Positions 10,152 through 20,522 of a DNA stretch of 64,000 bases are shown one piece after another. Every line of letters begins with the position of its first letter. Positions within the stretch are counted from its first letter, which is position 1. A program made the translations under genes and the position numbers. The notes below the pieces were generated by a model. It worked only from the letters and a program-made list of their open reading frames with translations. It searched no databases and was not told the DNA's origin. Origin of the DNA: Lophius americanus (lineage: Eukaryota > Chordata > Actinopteri > Lophiiformes > Lophiidae); NCBI GenBank assembly GCA_037951165.1, contig JBBDHG010000124.1, positions 2,791,001 through 2,855,000 of the forward strand, in the 5' to 3' direction.

Positions 10152-10211
<60 letters not shown>

Positions 10212-10350
10212 TTTTACTAGCAGTGCTGGCTAAAAAGCCTGACTGCTGCAGGAAGGAAAGATCAGCAATATTGCTCCTTCACACACTTGGGGTGAAGGAG
10301 CCTGTCGCTGAAGGAGCTCTCCAGTGCAGAGATGGTGTCCTGCATGGTGA
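9976..10350. repeat. Dispersed teleost repeat containing (GT)n microsatellite 2 (unit 1)
   Basis: It starts GATAAGATAAACCTTTATTA, continues through GTCCCACAATGGGGAAATTG and an (AAATT)n run, is interrupted by a GT tract at 10155-10208, and ends in a TGACTGCTGCAGGAAGGA / GGTGAAGGAGCCTGTC block. Such a layout is common in fish genomes, probably the end of a transposable element, but I cannot assign a family. Confidence 0.6.
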
Positions 10351-10376
10351 TGGTTATGCACTCGGTGCATAACCAT
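10350..10376. repeat. 12-bp hairpin with 3-base loop
   Basis: ATGGTTATGCAC, loop TCG, then the exact reverse complement. It is perfect in units 1, 2 (23712-23738) and 5 (63930-63956). Units 3 and 4 have one arm mismatch (GGTAATGCAC). It is probably part of the adjacent dispersed repeat, and a termination role is not implied. Confidence 0.6.
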
Positions 10377-10774
10377 GGGCCACTGTATTGAATACCTGTG
10401 CGGACGATGTGGACTCCAACAATTAACCTCCCAGTGGTTCACATCTCAGATCTTAATGCTGACCTTCTCATGGGGGGTCTTACCCTCCATTTTTATTTAA
10501 TTTATATTTTTTATTATTTTGCTTAATCATAAGTATGAGCATCCCATCTCTTGACTTTAACATATTGCAACCACCCACAGATATGTAGGGTTAGGGTTCA
10601 CTCTATAATCTGTCTGATCCACTCTGGAGAACAGGAAAAAGGCAGGTAGGAGTTCAGACATGTAGAAATACTGCGACTGTTGTTTTTCACGCACAGAATC
10701 TACAATCTTGTATAAATAAAGAAACTTAGAAAAGACTAACCTGGTCTGGCAGGTCTCAGTAGTTTCCGAGCCCT

Positions 10775-11140
10775 CACCTCTGCTCCTGTGGAGCACAACT
10801 GGACCACATGAATGTTGGAGTCAGATAGAAGCACATCTGACTGACTGTGTGTGTTCAAACAAAGAGCTTCAATACTGACCTGGAGCCTTTTCTTCAGCTG
10901 GAGCTGCAGAGGGAACCACAACAAGAACAGCATGTTAGAGAAGAGTTCTTCAGAACATGGATTCTAGTGTGTGTATGAATGATCTGAGCTGCAAAGGCAG
11001 CACAGAGGAGGATGGAGAGGACCAACCACCATCATCACCAATGGTGATGATCTACAGATTGTTCTTTGTGCAGGAAACAGACCTGGCAGTAAAGAAACAG
11101 AGATGGCAGAACCATGATCTTCACTGCAGGAGAAGGAGCA
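10775..11140 (-). pseudogene. Truncated inverted copy of the lectin gene 5' end (unit 1)
   Basis: On the minus strand this matches intron 1 to the start of exon 4 of the lectin gene. The exon 3 equivalent (10880-10903) is intact and could still encode APAEEKAP. The start-codon region is rebuilt (CACCATTGGTGATGATGG in place of CACCATGAAGACGG), so no ATG is in frame with the signal peptide. The exon 2 donor is destroyed (GCAGCTCAG for GCAGGTCAG). Exon 4 breaks off after GAGCAG. Promoter, exon 1 and exons 5-9 are absent. It is a duplication fragment, not a processed copy, since introns are kept. Confidence 0.85.
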
Positions 11141-11310
11141 CATGGCGTTACACAATCCTGAGCAGGCGGTTGGACTCTGTTTGCACAGAGGAATATTTAG
11201 CAAGAAGATAGTTTCTTCTTTGAGGAGAAAAAATTTTAAAGAGAGAATATCTCCTCAAGAATTATCAAAATTCTACAAGAATACATGAATAAATTTGCAA
11301 TTTAAAATAG

Positions 11311-11373
11311 AATCAGAATCAGAATGCCTTTATTGTCATAGCATGTGCCACATACGAAGAAATGATGGTATCT
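11311..11373 (+). mobile_element. Retroelement tail joined to the broken gene copy
   Basis: AATCAGAATCAGAATGCCTT followed by TATTGTCATAGCATGTGCCA resembles the AATCAGAATCAG...TTTATTG tail of a common teleost retroelement. It ends exactly where lectin exon 2 homology begins (CGGTCCTGGTCC), so it replaced the original start codon. Copies lie at 24673-24735, 38047-38109 and 51636-51698. Confidence 0.55.
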
Positions 11374-11493
11374 CGGTCCTGGTCCTCTCCATCCTCCTCT
11401 GTGCTGCCTTTGCAGGTCAGATCATTCAGACACACACTAGAATCCATGTTCTCAGGAGCTCTTCTCTAACATGCTGTTCTTGTTGTGGTTCCT
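11374..11493 (+). pseudogene. Truncated direct copy of lectin exon 2 and intron 2 (unit 1)
   Basis: From CGGTCCTGGTCC the sequence matches exon 2 (signal peptide VLVLSILLCAAFA), an intact donor GCAG/GTCAGA and most of intron 2. It stops at GTGGTTCC, just before the exon 3 acceptor. The original ATG and 5' UTR are replaced by a retroelement tail. No lectin domain follows. An ATG at 11343 in the tail happens to be in frame with the signal peptide, but no downstream exon is recognisable. Confidence 0.85.
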
Positions 11494-11499
11494 TAACAA

Positions 11500-12180
11500 G
11501 TCAGGTCTTCATGTTTCTTTTAACAGAGAGTTCCCAAGGTGCTTTTCTTGTGCTAAATATTAGAAATGACCATCCCTATATCAGAACACAAAACTGTGAT
11601 CCAGTAACAACTTTTTCATCATCTTCCTCGTTGGTCTTTCGAGGTCAAGCTTTTCTTCATCGTCTTTTCTACCTCTGTCTGTCATACCAGTGTTGGGTTT
11701 TTCCATTCCAGGCTAATGTACAAATACTGGGCCCCACTATCTGGAGAACACTACAACAATGGTTATGCATTTCTTTACACGTGAAAAATAGAATCCAACT
11801 ATCACAAATTGAAATTGTCAGCACAAAATGTCCACTTAGTTATTCGGGCAAGTTCCAACTGAATTTACTGGTGTTGATTGAACTAAGTTGATCAAATTAA
11901 ACCCAAGTTAATTCATCAAGGTTGATTCCATTTAGTAATTTACTTACAACTTATTTGTTAATATTAGTTTCCAAGTTAATTTATTAATATTGACATACTG
12001 GTGTTGATTCCAATTAGTTACTTGGTATTGGTCCACCGAAATGGACAATATCTAGAGATGTAGGAAAGGGGTAGAGGTAACACAGGTGGAGGGTTTCATC
12101 ATCTTGAACCTGAACTCAAAAAAAAAAAACTCAACCTCTTGCTGTGAGATTTCTGGGAAGTACTTTAGAGGGTGGGAAAT
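11500..12180. other. AT-rich DNA, nothing recognised
   Basis: A 198-codon frame runs from 11295 through the broken exon 2 copy into this DNA in units 1-3 but has no protein-like features, reads through intron sequence and is frameshifted in unit 4. Short motifs recur internally (TACTGGTGTTGATT near 11868 and 11997, CAAGTTAATT near 11904 and 11972). Equivalent DNA: 24862-25542, 38236-38916, 51825-52506. Confidence 0.55.
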
Positions 12181-12183
12181 CTC

Positions 12184-12472
12184 AAACTGTGAGTAAGCAG
12201 ACTGGATAGGTAGAGTGGAGCAACCAGAAAGGACAGAACGGATTGAGTCAATTTGCGAATTGAAGAAAGCCATGAAATTATTACAGTGCTCTTCTGTAAT
12301 TTCTGGGACTTAGAATTTCCAGGACTGGTTTTGATAATGTTCAAGTAGAACAGTGACTGAGCCTCTCTAAGCGACTTTGAGTAGACTATTTGGTGTTCCC
12401 GAAACGCTAGCTTGTGGACAGTAAGACCTGAAGCCTTGTAACACTGCTCAAGGACACGCCCAGCTGCCTTCT
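12184..12472 (-). mobile_element. L2-type retrotransposon scrap, endonuclease-RT linker (unit 1)
   Basis: Minus-strand translation gives SGLTVHKLAFREHQIVYSKS, then LREAQSLFYLNIIKT, then MAFFNSQIDSIRSVLSG after frame changes. This pattern matches the linker between endonuclease and reverse transcriptase in L2/CR1-type elements. No catalytic part is present. Confidence 0.6.
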
Positions 12473-12479
12473 ACAGCAA

Positions 12480-13369
12480 TCACACCAATAAACTCTGGAT
12501 GAGTTTCCTGTTAATAGCATTTACAGTCAGCTCTTGATAAGAGTCAAGGACACAATAAGTCTCTGAAGTCTCTGCAGCTGACCCAGAATGCTGAACAGAA
12601 CACTTAAGGCCTAAGCTAGCTCTTAGCTATGCTGCTATAAGCTCAGAATGCTAGGTGGACTTCCCATGATGCTCTCTTCCTTCAGTTCTGAAGGTGTTCT
12701 GAATAAAGCTTTCATTGTGGAATGTTGGCATTTAAATAAAAGGGACTCAACAGACTTACAGACTTTCAACCCGTCTGACCAACTCTTTTGCAAACGTCAG
12801 ATTTTTCTCAGCCTGTTGTTCACGGACCTCAGACCCTTAACTATAATACTCCTGACCCAATTCTCACATGGGAACACCTCCAGAACTTAACTTACAGGTT
12901 TTCAGTTTTCAGCACTTTTTCTGAACCGCTCCCAACAGAATCACTGAATACTCTTTAATACTATATCCTCACCCCAGCCTTCCTCCTCACCCCCACCTCA
13001 CTGGCCTGGTGACTCTTCAAGAAGAAGAATAGACGTACCCAAACCATAACCCTAACCCTCGACCAAAGGAATCCTTTTCCTGACTCAGACTTAAACCGCA
13101 TTGATCTAATTATAGCCCTTAAAAAGTCGGGGAAATATAATCGGCGGTCGCTGTTGCTGTCGGGGACGACTGCGTAGGTCTAGTTTCTGAAGGTGTTGGA
13201 CCACATCAGATCTGATGGCTCTCAGACTCTCGTGTGACGGCAGCTCACCCTCATGTCCACACAAACAGTGGTGGTGTTTTGGCGCCGACACAGACGGTCC
13301 CGTCTCTCCACATGGAGTCTTATTTTGACGACCATCAGTAACGATGTTGGCGTGATTGTTACGACAGTG
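12480..13369. other. Unit end, no gene recognised
   Basis: Unannotated DNA with an AATAAAG/AAATAAAAG pair near 12700-12740 that looks like an old element tail, and a pyrimidine-rich stretch near 12970-13010. A minus-strand frame of 89 codons (13106-13375) crosses the unit junction but shows no known domain. Equivalents: 25842-26731, 39216-40105, 52806-53695. Confidence 0.5.
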
Positions 13370-16344
13370 AAACATATTTCCGGATGATTTATGAGACGTG
13401 TTGTTTCCTGGACTGAAGATTGGACAGAAGACGTGTTTGGATCATTTACTGACAGAGATAATAGGGACGTGATCACATGACAAACTTTAACCATTTATTA
13501 AACATCATATCAACAGAGTTTCTTTCAAATCCCTCAAGTTTACTGATTAACAGCATCTTTATCATCCTTTACAGGTATGCATCTCATCATCAGCGGAAAT
13601 AACTGGACCTGTTTTTATTATTATATACAGACAGAGAACAGTATAATTGTGACATAGAAGTACTGATTTATGGACACAGAATTATATCCCAAATACAGGT
13701 AAATGTTTTACAGGAATATAAATCAGTTTATTCTTCTTGTCACTCTGTTTCGAAATCAGAACAACTTTAAACTTTTAACCCTATTTGGTCCTGCTCAGTT
13801 GTTTGGTTGAATACTTTTTGAGTTGCTATTTCTTATTGAAAAATGTGATTGAACCTGTTTATAATATGATGCAGTGGCAGAATGTTTATGATAAAGAGAA
13901 AGGGGCCAAGGATGGAGCTCTGGGGGTCACCACAGGTCAAAGGGGCCACCGAGGAGAAGGCGTTAACCACGGCTACTGAGAAAGTCTGACTCCATAAGTA
14001 GGATTTCTTTTGTTATATTAACGCTCACTAAACACGATTATGTAACTTCATACATCCAAAACAGAATAATAACCCTCAAACAAAAAGTTGAGATAATCTA
14101 ATTAAAATCACAATATTTTCCACTGAAATACAAAATCCCATCATGAAAAAGTGTAATAAGTCAGATTCTTTTTTTTACTGTTTAAAAGCAAGTTTGACCA
14201 AACTATTTGTGGGTTAAGGTTAATTTAGATGTCTGAAATTAATTAAATTGATTAATTCCCCAAAGAATGAAAATGTGAAAATGAATATTTTTCTTGGTGA
14301 GGACGTTAAAGAGCTAAGATTATTTTAAATGAAGGTTCAGCTAATCTCTTTCATCAGATCTGTGAACCAAAATGAAATAATTTAATCACATTATTAAGGT
14401 AAAAGATAACGAAACCATGGATCGAGTAAATGAGACTCATCTCTTAAAACATTATGATTATAATTATTATGAGTTTCCAGCTAACTCAACTGACACACAA
14501 CAATGCAACAAAATTCAATTTGTTTTCACGAACTTAACTGTTTATTCTGCTCTACATGAAATAATTTAGGGAAAATGTAATGTTTTAACTGTTGTGATCA
14601 AGCAATTCACTCCAAATTATTAATTTGCATCAGATCAATCCATTTTTGTGGGTTCAAGAAGTCTTAATTTGAAATAATACCCGTTAAAGGGAGCGTCGTC
14701 TAAAAAACTAACATAAATATTAGGTATTCATTGATCCGTGTGTACGTTTGTTGAATTAAACTAAAAAAGTTCAATTTTTGAGGGTGGAAATGTTACCTAT
14801 AGCAGCAAACCACCTGTCTTCACACGACGATTCAAATGTTGCCATTTTCTGGGGAAAGATCCTGATTGGTCCTCAGAAGAGCACGACATCATCATCATCA
14901 TTTTCTCTGAATAAATCCCAAAACACAACAATCATTTATCTTTCTGTAAACGCTTATCCTAGTGGTGTTCTGGGGGACGAGGGGGGGGCAAATCCCAGCT
15001 GACATTGGGTGAGATCACCTACATTCACATCAATGCGTGACTTCACACCCCATCATTTTTGCTGGTTTGCTAGTTTTGCGTATTGTTGTTTTGCATTCGT
15101 ACGTCAATGTCGTGAAAATGATCCTGTGTGGTTGGGGGGCAGTTTCACAATTATTGCGTTTTGCTCATTTACACACTGATGAAAACAGTATCCTTTCAAA
15201 TGTTTGATTTTCAGGCCCCTAAAACGCTGTTGTCTTCTAAAGATGAGGTCAAAACTAAACAGACATCTAAAACAACTGCTGTGTAATGTCTCCCCTGACG
15301 GTCACCAGTTCCTACACAGGTTCTTGGACTGTGGATGGATGTTGCAGAACCTGAAGGGAACCCACTCAAAACATTGGAGAAGATGGAGACCCCAAACAGA
15401 TGGTCCGAGGTTCTCATCTGGATTTGAACCCAGAACTTTCTCATTGTGATGCAACGATGTAATGAATACTTAAAAGTGTAGATTTGGAAGAACGTGTCCT
15501 GCTGACATGGGTTCATGTCAGAGTCAGATGATCAGGAGATAATCATTTTTTTTTACAGGATTCTGTCTTACTTTTCTCTTGATCTTAAACTCAGTCTTAA
15601 ATTAGCAGGATTTAGAGGTGATCAACGTGTCTGAGCTTCATCTCCTCCAAACATCTCCTGTTCGATCTTTGGCTCATGTCCCACTCCTCCAGCAGGTCTC
15701 ATGAAGATCCATCCAGTAGTTTGTGTCTGATCCTGCTAACACACACAAAAAAACAAACAAACAAACAAACTTCCCTGATGGAGCTAATGAAGTCCTTCTC
15801 TTCAAGTCACAATTTTATTGCTCCCAGAATGCTTTGCAGCTTACAGCATGCCATTGTAGTGGCGCTGATAAACCAGAATACTGTACAGGTTTTACTGTAA
15901 ATGATAATGGTAATAAAACGTTTACAGTGTAGAGACAGAAACCAAAGGCCTTCTATTACACTGTAAACTTTAACAAGTTGACTTTACTGGAAATGAATTG
16001 GAGAAATAAGTAAAGTTGATCATTCCTTTAAGGTTGAACAAACTGTATTAAGTTTTAACTCGGTCACCATGGTGACCGAGGATAATTGAGTTTGCTTCAG
16101 TTGGTTCTGGGTGGATGTTTGCCTCATCATCAAACTTCATCACCACAGAAGAAGAAGGAATCAAACATCTTATGTTGATTCTGTCAATAATAATAATAAT
16201 AATTGGTGTTTCATTCTCTCATTATCCTCGCTAAATGTGGGGGTAGTGGTTGACATCCTCTATGAAGCAAGATGTTCTGCTCCACAGGGTTCTTCTCAGT
16301 GAGGTCAATGAGGGCAGCATCATCAGCAGATAAAAGATCTCAGA

Positions 16345-16527
16345 TCAGTTGCTCCGCATCTTTGTTTGAGTTTGGTACCGGATGTAGACGCCGTCTCTGA
16401 CTTCAGCATCTCCAGTGGTCTTCTGGAGCGTCATGATGAAGAAGATGGTGAGAAGAGCTGGAGCGAGGACACAGACCAGTTTGACTTCATTGACTGGTAG
16501 CTGATCCACAGAAGATTCTGTTATTGT
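16345..16527 (-). other. Cryptic membrane-segment frame (unit 2)
   Basis: Copy of the unit 1 frame at 2976-3158. It is open throughout, with the same hydrophobic stretch and the same stop. Confidence 0.3.
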
Positions 16528-16733
16528 TCATGATTCTGGTGTCATTAGTTCAGGAGACATAAAAGCAGCCCGGTGTCAGTTTTCAACAATCAACCTGATC
16601 TGGAACCAAACCAACCAGGCAGTGGTTCATGAAGACTGTCAGGAAAACAGGTCAGAGTCCAGGGTTACACAGTGAAATCATCTTCCCCCGCATGTTGCAG
16701 AATCGGGCCAACATCAGTTGATACTGCCGCCCA

Positions 16734-16782
16734 CACGCCCACGTGGGCGTGACTCAGCGCGGTTCAGGTGTGTGTATATAAA
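16734..16782 (+). promoter_or_regulatory. Core promoter of lectin gene 2
   Basis: The same 18-bp palindrome (16734-16751), AP-1 site and TATATAAA (16775-16782) as in unit 1. Noncoding exon 1 is about 16805-16858. Just after the expected start site it has the B-type change CACTAAAACC, where A-type units have CACTTAAACC. Confidence 0.75.
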
Positions 16783-16970
16783 GAGCAGAGCGGCGTCCAG
16801 TCGTCACTAAAACCCTCAGCAGAAACCTGAACATCATCTCCTCACCTTTACCTGACAGGTAAGACACCTGCTGGCTCCTCCTCCTGCAGTGAAGATCATG
16901 GTTCTGCTGTCTCTGTTTCTTTACTGCCAGGTCTGTTTCCTCCACAGAGAACAATCTGTAGATCATCACC

Positions 16971-19819
16971 ATGAAGACGGTCCTGGTCCTCTCCATCCTC
17001 CTCTGTGCTGCCTTTGCAGGTCAGATCATTCAGACACACATTAGGATCCATGTTCTCAGGAGCTCTTCTCTAACATGCTGTTCTTGTTGTGGTTCCCTCT
17101 GCAGCTCCAGCTGAAGAAAAAGCTCCAGGTCAGTATTGAAGCTCTTTGTTTGAACACACACAGTCAGTCAGACGTGCTTCTATCTGACTCCAACATTCAT
17201 GTGGTCCTTCCACAGGAGCAGCAGTGGAGGTTGTGAAAGAAGAAGTGGCTGCTGCACCAGGTGAGTCTCTTCTCTGAAGGTCCTTCAGGTGATGTCAGGA
17301 TGGAGATTCTCTGCACACAGAGAGACTTTTGAGCCTAAAATAAACCCAGTTGTGGTTAAAATGTTAATCTCTGGAGGCTGTGAAGTGCAGCTCTATGAAT
17401 GCAGGTGGATTTGATCGTTGGGGGAGCAGGGACGGCCAGGTTGGCTGTTTGACCTGCAGGACTGATGACATCATTCTGTGCTGCGGCCTAATCTGCTCAT
17501 GCTAATGAGTTCCTGTTAGCATGATGTCATAGCTTGAGGTCTGATGAAGCTGTTGGTGTTTCAGAGATGGAGAACATGATGATGGAGACAGAAGATGTGA
17601 AAGAAGTTCTGCCAGAAGATTCTGTTCCTGTTCTTGGAGACGGTAATCAGACAGGACTTTTATATAAAACGTGTTTATTTAGACTCACATCTAGACATAT
17701 GAGGAAAGTTACTGTGGTATCATTAACCACTGTTAAAGAAACTTAATGCATTTTCCCTGAAAAACAAAAAAGTTGACAGAGACAAAATTCAAGTGCAATT
17801 TGACTAATCTCATTTTCACCAATATCTTAGGTCTTAATTTCCAACTCCTACTAGTGTTTCACTCCTTCAGAGCAGGAGGACCATCAGGGTATTTCTGCAG
17901 GTGTCTGCAAGTTACTCCTCTCTCTCTTCTGTCTCTCTGCAGCTCGCAATAACTTCTGTCCAGACCACTGGACCCGCCAAGGCTCTCGCTGCTACGTCTT
18001 CGTCAGTAGTAGCTTGAGCTGGTACAAAGCTAAGGTATTGATACGCTAACACCTCTATGCTAAGCTAACACTTGTTCTATAACACGGAGGCTTAGAGACT
18101 CTGGATGGTGATGGTTTCTGTTGGTAGGTCAGGAACTCAACACACTTCCATGTAGAGGACGAAGGTGAAGACTTGAAATGTTACAAAGACGCCTCTGTGC
18201 TTCCTCTGTCCAACAGGAGCACTGCCAAATCCTGGGAGCTCACCTGGCCTCGGCCACCAACCCCAGAGAGTACGCCTTCCTCCAGCAGATGACAAAGACA
18301 GCTGGTCAGAGCATGGCATGGATGGGAGGCTTCAACGTGCAGGTATGAATCCATGAAGAATCACCAGGTCCAGACCAGGTCCGGTCCAGAGACTTTCACG
18401 AGATTCCTGACACTCTTGCTCTTTGTCTCTCAGGGAACCTGGATGTGGAGCGACGGTGAAGGTTTCTATTACAACAACTGGTACTCCTCCTCCACCCCCA
18501 GCACCAACTCCTGCTTGTTCTTACGCTCCACCTGTAAGTCCTCCTGTTAGTTTTGGTCCGATAGAGACATCGTCTTTATCCTGTTTGTTTACTCAGAGGG
18601 GAAACGACATGAAGGAAACATAATAATAATAATACATTTAATTTATAATGCACTTAACATGAAGACATCTTTGTCAAAGCCTGACTTTCAGTCAAGGGAA
18701 CATTCACCAAACTAGTGACGGTTTTAGAAGGTGCTCTCTTTCTACATGTTTTGATATGTGATCCAGATCAGGGAGAACCAGAATCTTTTTTAATCTTCAT
18801 TAACTTCAGTTTGTACAGAAAGCAGCAACCAGATTCTTCACCAAAGCCAAACAGAGAGACGTTATTCCTCCCGTTTCAGCCTCCCGTCATCGGCTTGCGG
18901 TCACTTTTAGAAATGATTTCAGAATTTTGTCGATAACTTTTAAGGTCTGTTCTGGACTCCCTCTGAAATACATCAAAGGTGATGTCCTGACTCATTACAT
19001 CGAAACCTGAGGTCCTTTCAGCCGTCCTTTAATCCAGGCTAAGGACCAAGGAAGGCCAGGTCTTCTCAAGCACTCTGGAATAATCCTGAGGGGATCAGAC
19101 TGTTATGATCCATAACCTCTTTTGAATCGGGTTTTAAACACATCTCTAAGAATGCACTTTAGGGGGTCTTGGTCCAAATGTTGCTGTATTTACTGAATTT
19201 AAATGTAACTGGGAGCGTTGTCAGTCAAAGGAGACTTATTCCCCGTTTAGATGACACTTCCTCTTCTTCTTTCAGTTATTCCCCTTCGGGGTCGCCACAA
19301 CGGATCCTCCCATCCTAATTTAAAGCCGGTACATTGCTAACTTATGGAACCTGGCAGTTGTTATTAATCCGGCCAATGACCAATACGGTTTGAAATCAGT
19401 TTTATGTTGCGCATGTTTACTTAGCATAGGTTTTACGCCGGAAACAACCCTCCCCATTTATCCGGGCTTGGGTCCGGCCTTAGAAGTTCACTGGCTTCTG
19501 ACCCCTCGTTGGCTTAGTTCCCCATTTAGGTGACACCAATTAGATTGCTATCTTGTGCAGAGATGGAAATTGAAGCTTTGGAACCTCAGATCAAAAACGT
19601 ACATTTCAGGCCGCCAAAATGTTGTTGTAATTAAAATTGTCCATTTGTCATCCATGCAAATATAAAATTAGACTTTTAATAAAGGGAAGAGAGTAAAACA
19701 TGAATTACTACAATTAATGATGTTTCTTTTTGTTAAATCCAATCTCAGATGGATGGGGAAACTACAACTGTAACCAAGCACAAAGCTTCATCTGCTCCAA
19801 GGACCCTTTCAGCTGTTAA
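16971..19819 (+). CDS. Secreted C-type-lectin-like protein, copy 2 (spliced)
   Basis: Coding exons: 16971-17019, 17105-17128, 17216-17260, 17565-17642, 17943-18034, 18217-18342, 18434-18533, 19749-19819. Exon 2 begins at 16948 and AATAAA lies at 19990-19995. The protein is 194 residues with the same signal peptide, acidic segment and lectin-like domain as copy 1. It differs from copy 1 at three positions: Ala116, Thr171 and Gln181. Position 181 lies between the fifth and sixth domain cysteines, close to the degenerate WGN motif, so His/Gln exchange there could alter the binding face. All splice sites and the TAA stop are intact. The intron after exon 7 is 3 bp shorter than in copies 1 and 3. 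Confidence 0.87.
18807..19161 (+). mobile_element. L2-type fossil in the last intron (unit 2)
   Basis: Same insertion as 5441-5795, with a few substitutions (for example GCACTCTGG and GAGGGGATC near 19070-19090, shared with unit 5). Confidence 0.7.
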
Positions 19820-20522
19820 CTTGGAGCCTTGGGAAGGACCCGCCGGGATCTTTCTTCTGTTTGAATCCAAACCATCAACTTTGTTGTGTCTCAGTGATTT
19901 ATTTACACTTTCTTGTTTTGTTTGTGTGAAATGATAAAATGTTAAAAAGTGAAAAGTATTTTTTGTTTGTGATTGATGATGTTTGATAAAATAAATGTTA
20001 TAAGAACAGAATAATGTCAGATCTTCCTTGTGACCTGAGTGGTAATCTGAGTCGTTCCAGAGGAAAGAAACCAACAGACGGATGGTTCAGGATGTAGAAC
20101 TGAACAAGTTACCATTAAACTGCCTGGAAGACTGGACCTTAAAAAGAGTCCATCAGAACACTTGTCACAGCTTCAGGACCTGGTTGTTACTCTAATCATC
20201 ATCATGTTCAGTATTAGTTTACAGCAACATTATCAAGTGATACATTTCATTTATGACTCTATAGTATCATTAGAAGGAAAAATATAACGCTCAGTATCAT
20301 GCTGATATATTTGGATGTCATGTCTTGTCTAATAACTGTTTGATTCAGTTTCTATGTGATACCCTGGGAAAGAACGTTACATGTTTTGGAAAGTGAAGTC
20401 CAATACAAATATATCATTCGCATATACACACAAACATGATCCTTAGTCTAACTACATAAAACTATATCATTAGCCTATACAGACACACATGATCTTTAGT
20501 CTAAAAACCACAGTTTCAAAAC

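Larger units (their letters stand above)
1..13369 (+). repeat. Tandem array unit 1 (haplotype A)
   Basis: The bases at position 1 recur at 13370, 26732, 40106 and 53696, and every feature of this unit recurs in the same order and orientation in the next units. The unit holds one intact lectin-like gene, two broken 5' gene copies and several retroelement scraps. It shares with unit 3 the A-type markers: Ser171, an 8-bp longer 3' UTR segment near 6560, GAAGAAGAATC after exon 7, and GGGAAGTACTT near 12155. The period to unit 2 is 13369 bp. The unit boundary is arbitrary and set by the window edge. Confidence 0.97.

Noticed and set aside
10586..10600. Telomere-like TAGGGTTAGGG (also AACCCTAACCCT near 13048)
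   Set aside because: Only two repeats at each place, which is expected by chance in AT/GC-mixed intergenic DNA. There is no array.
11295..11891. 198-codon plus-strand frame, open in units 1-3
   Set aside because: It begins at a non-ATG codon, reads through the broken exon 2 copy and its intron, shows no domain and is frameshifted in unit 4. The underlying feature is the pseudogene fragment.
13106..13494. Overlapping minus-strand frames of 89 and 90 codons across the unit junction
   Set aside because: Both frames vary in several amino acids between units with no sign of purifying selection, have no recognisable domain and overlap in different frames. The same applies at 26468, 39842 and 53432.
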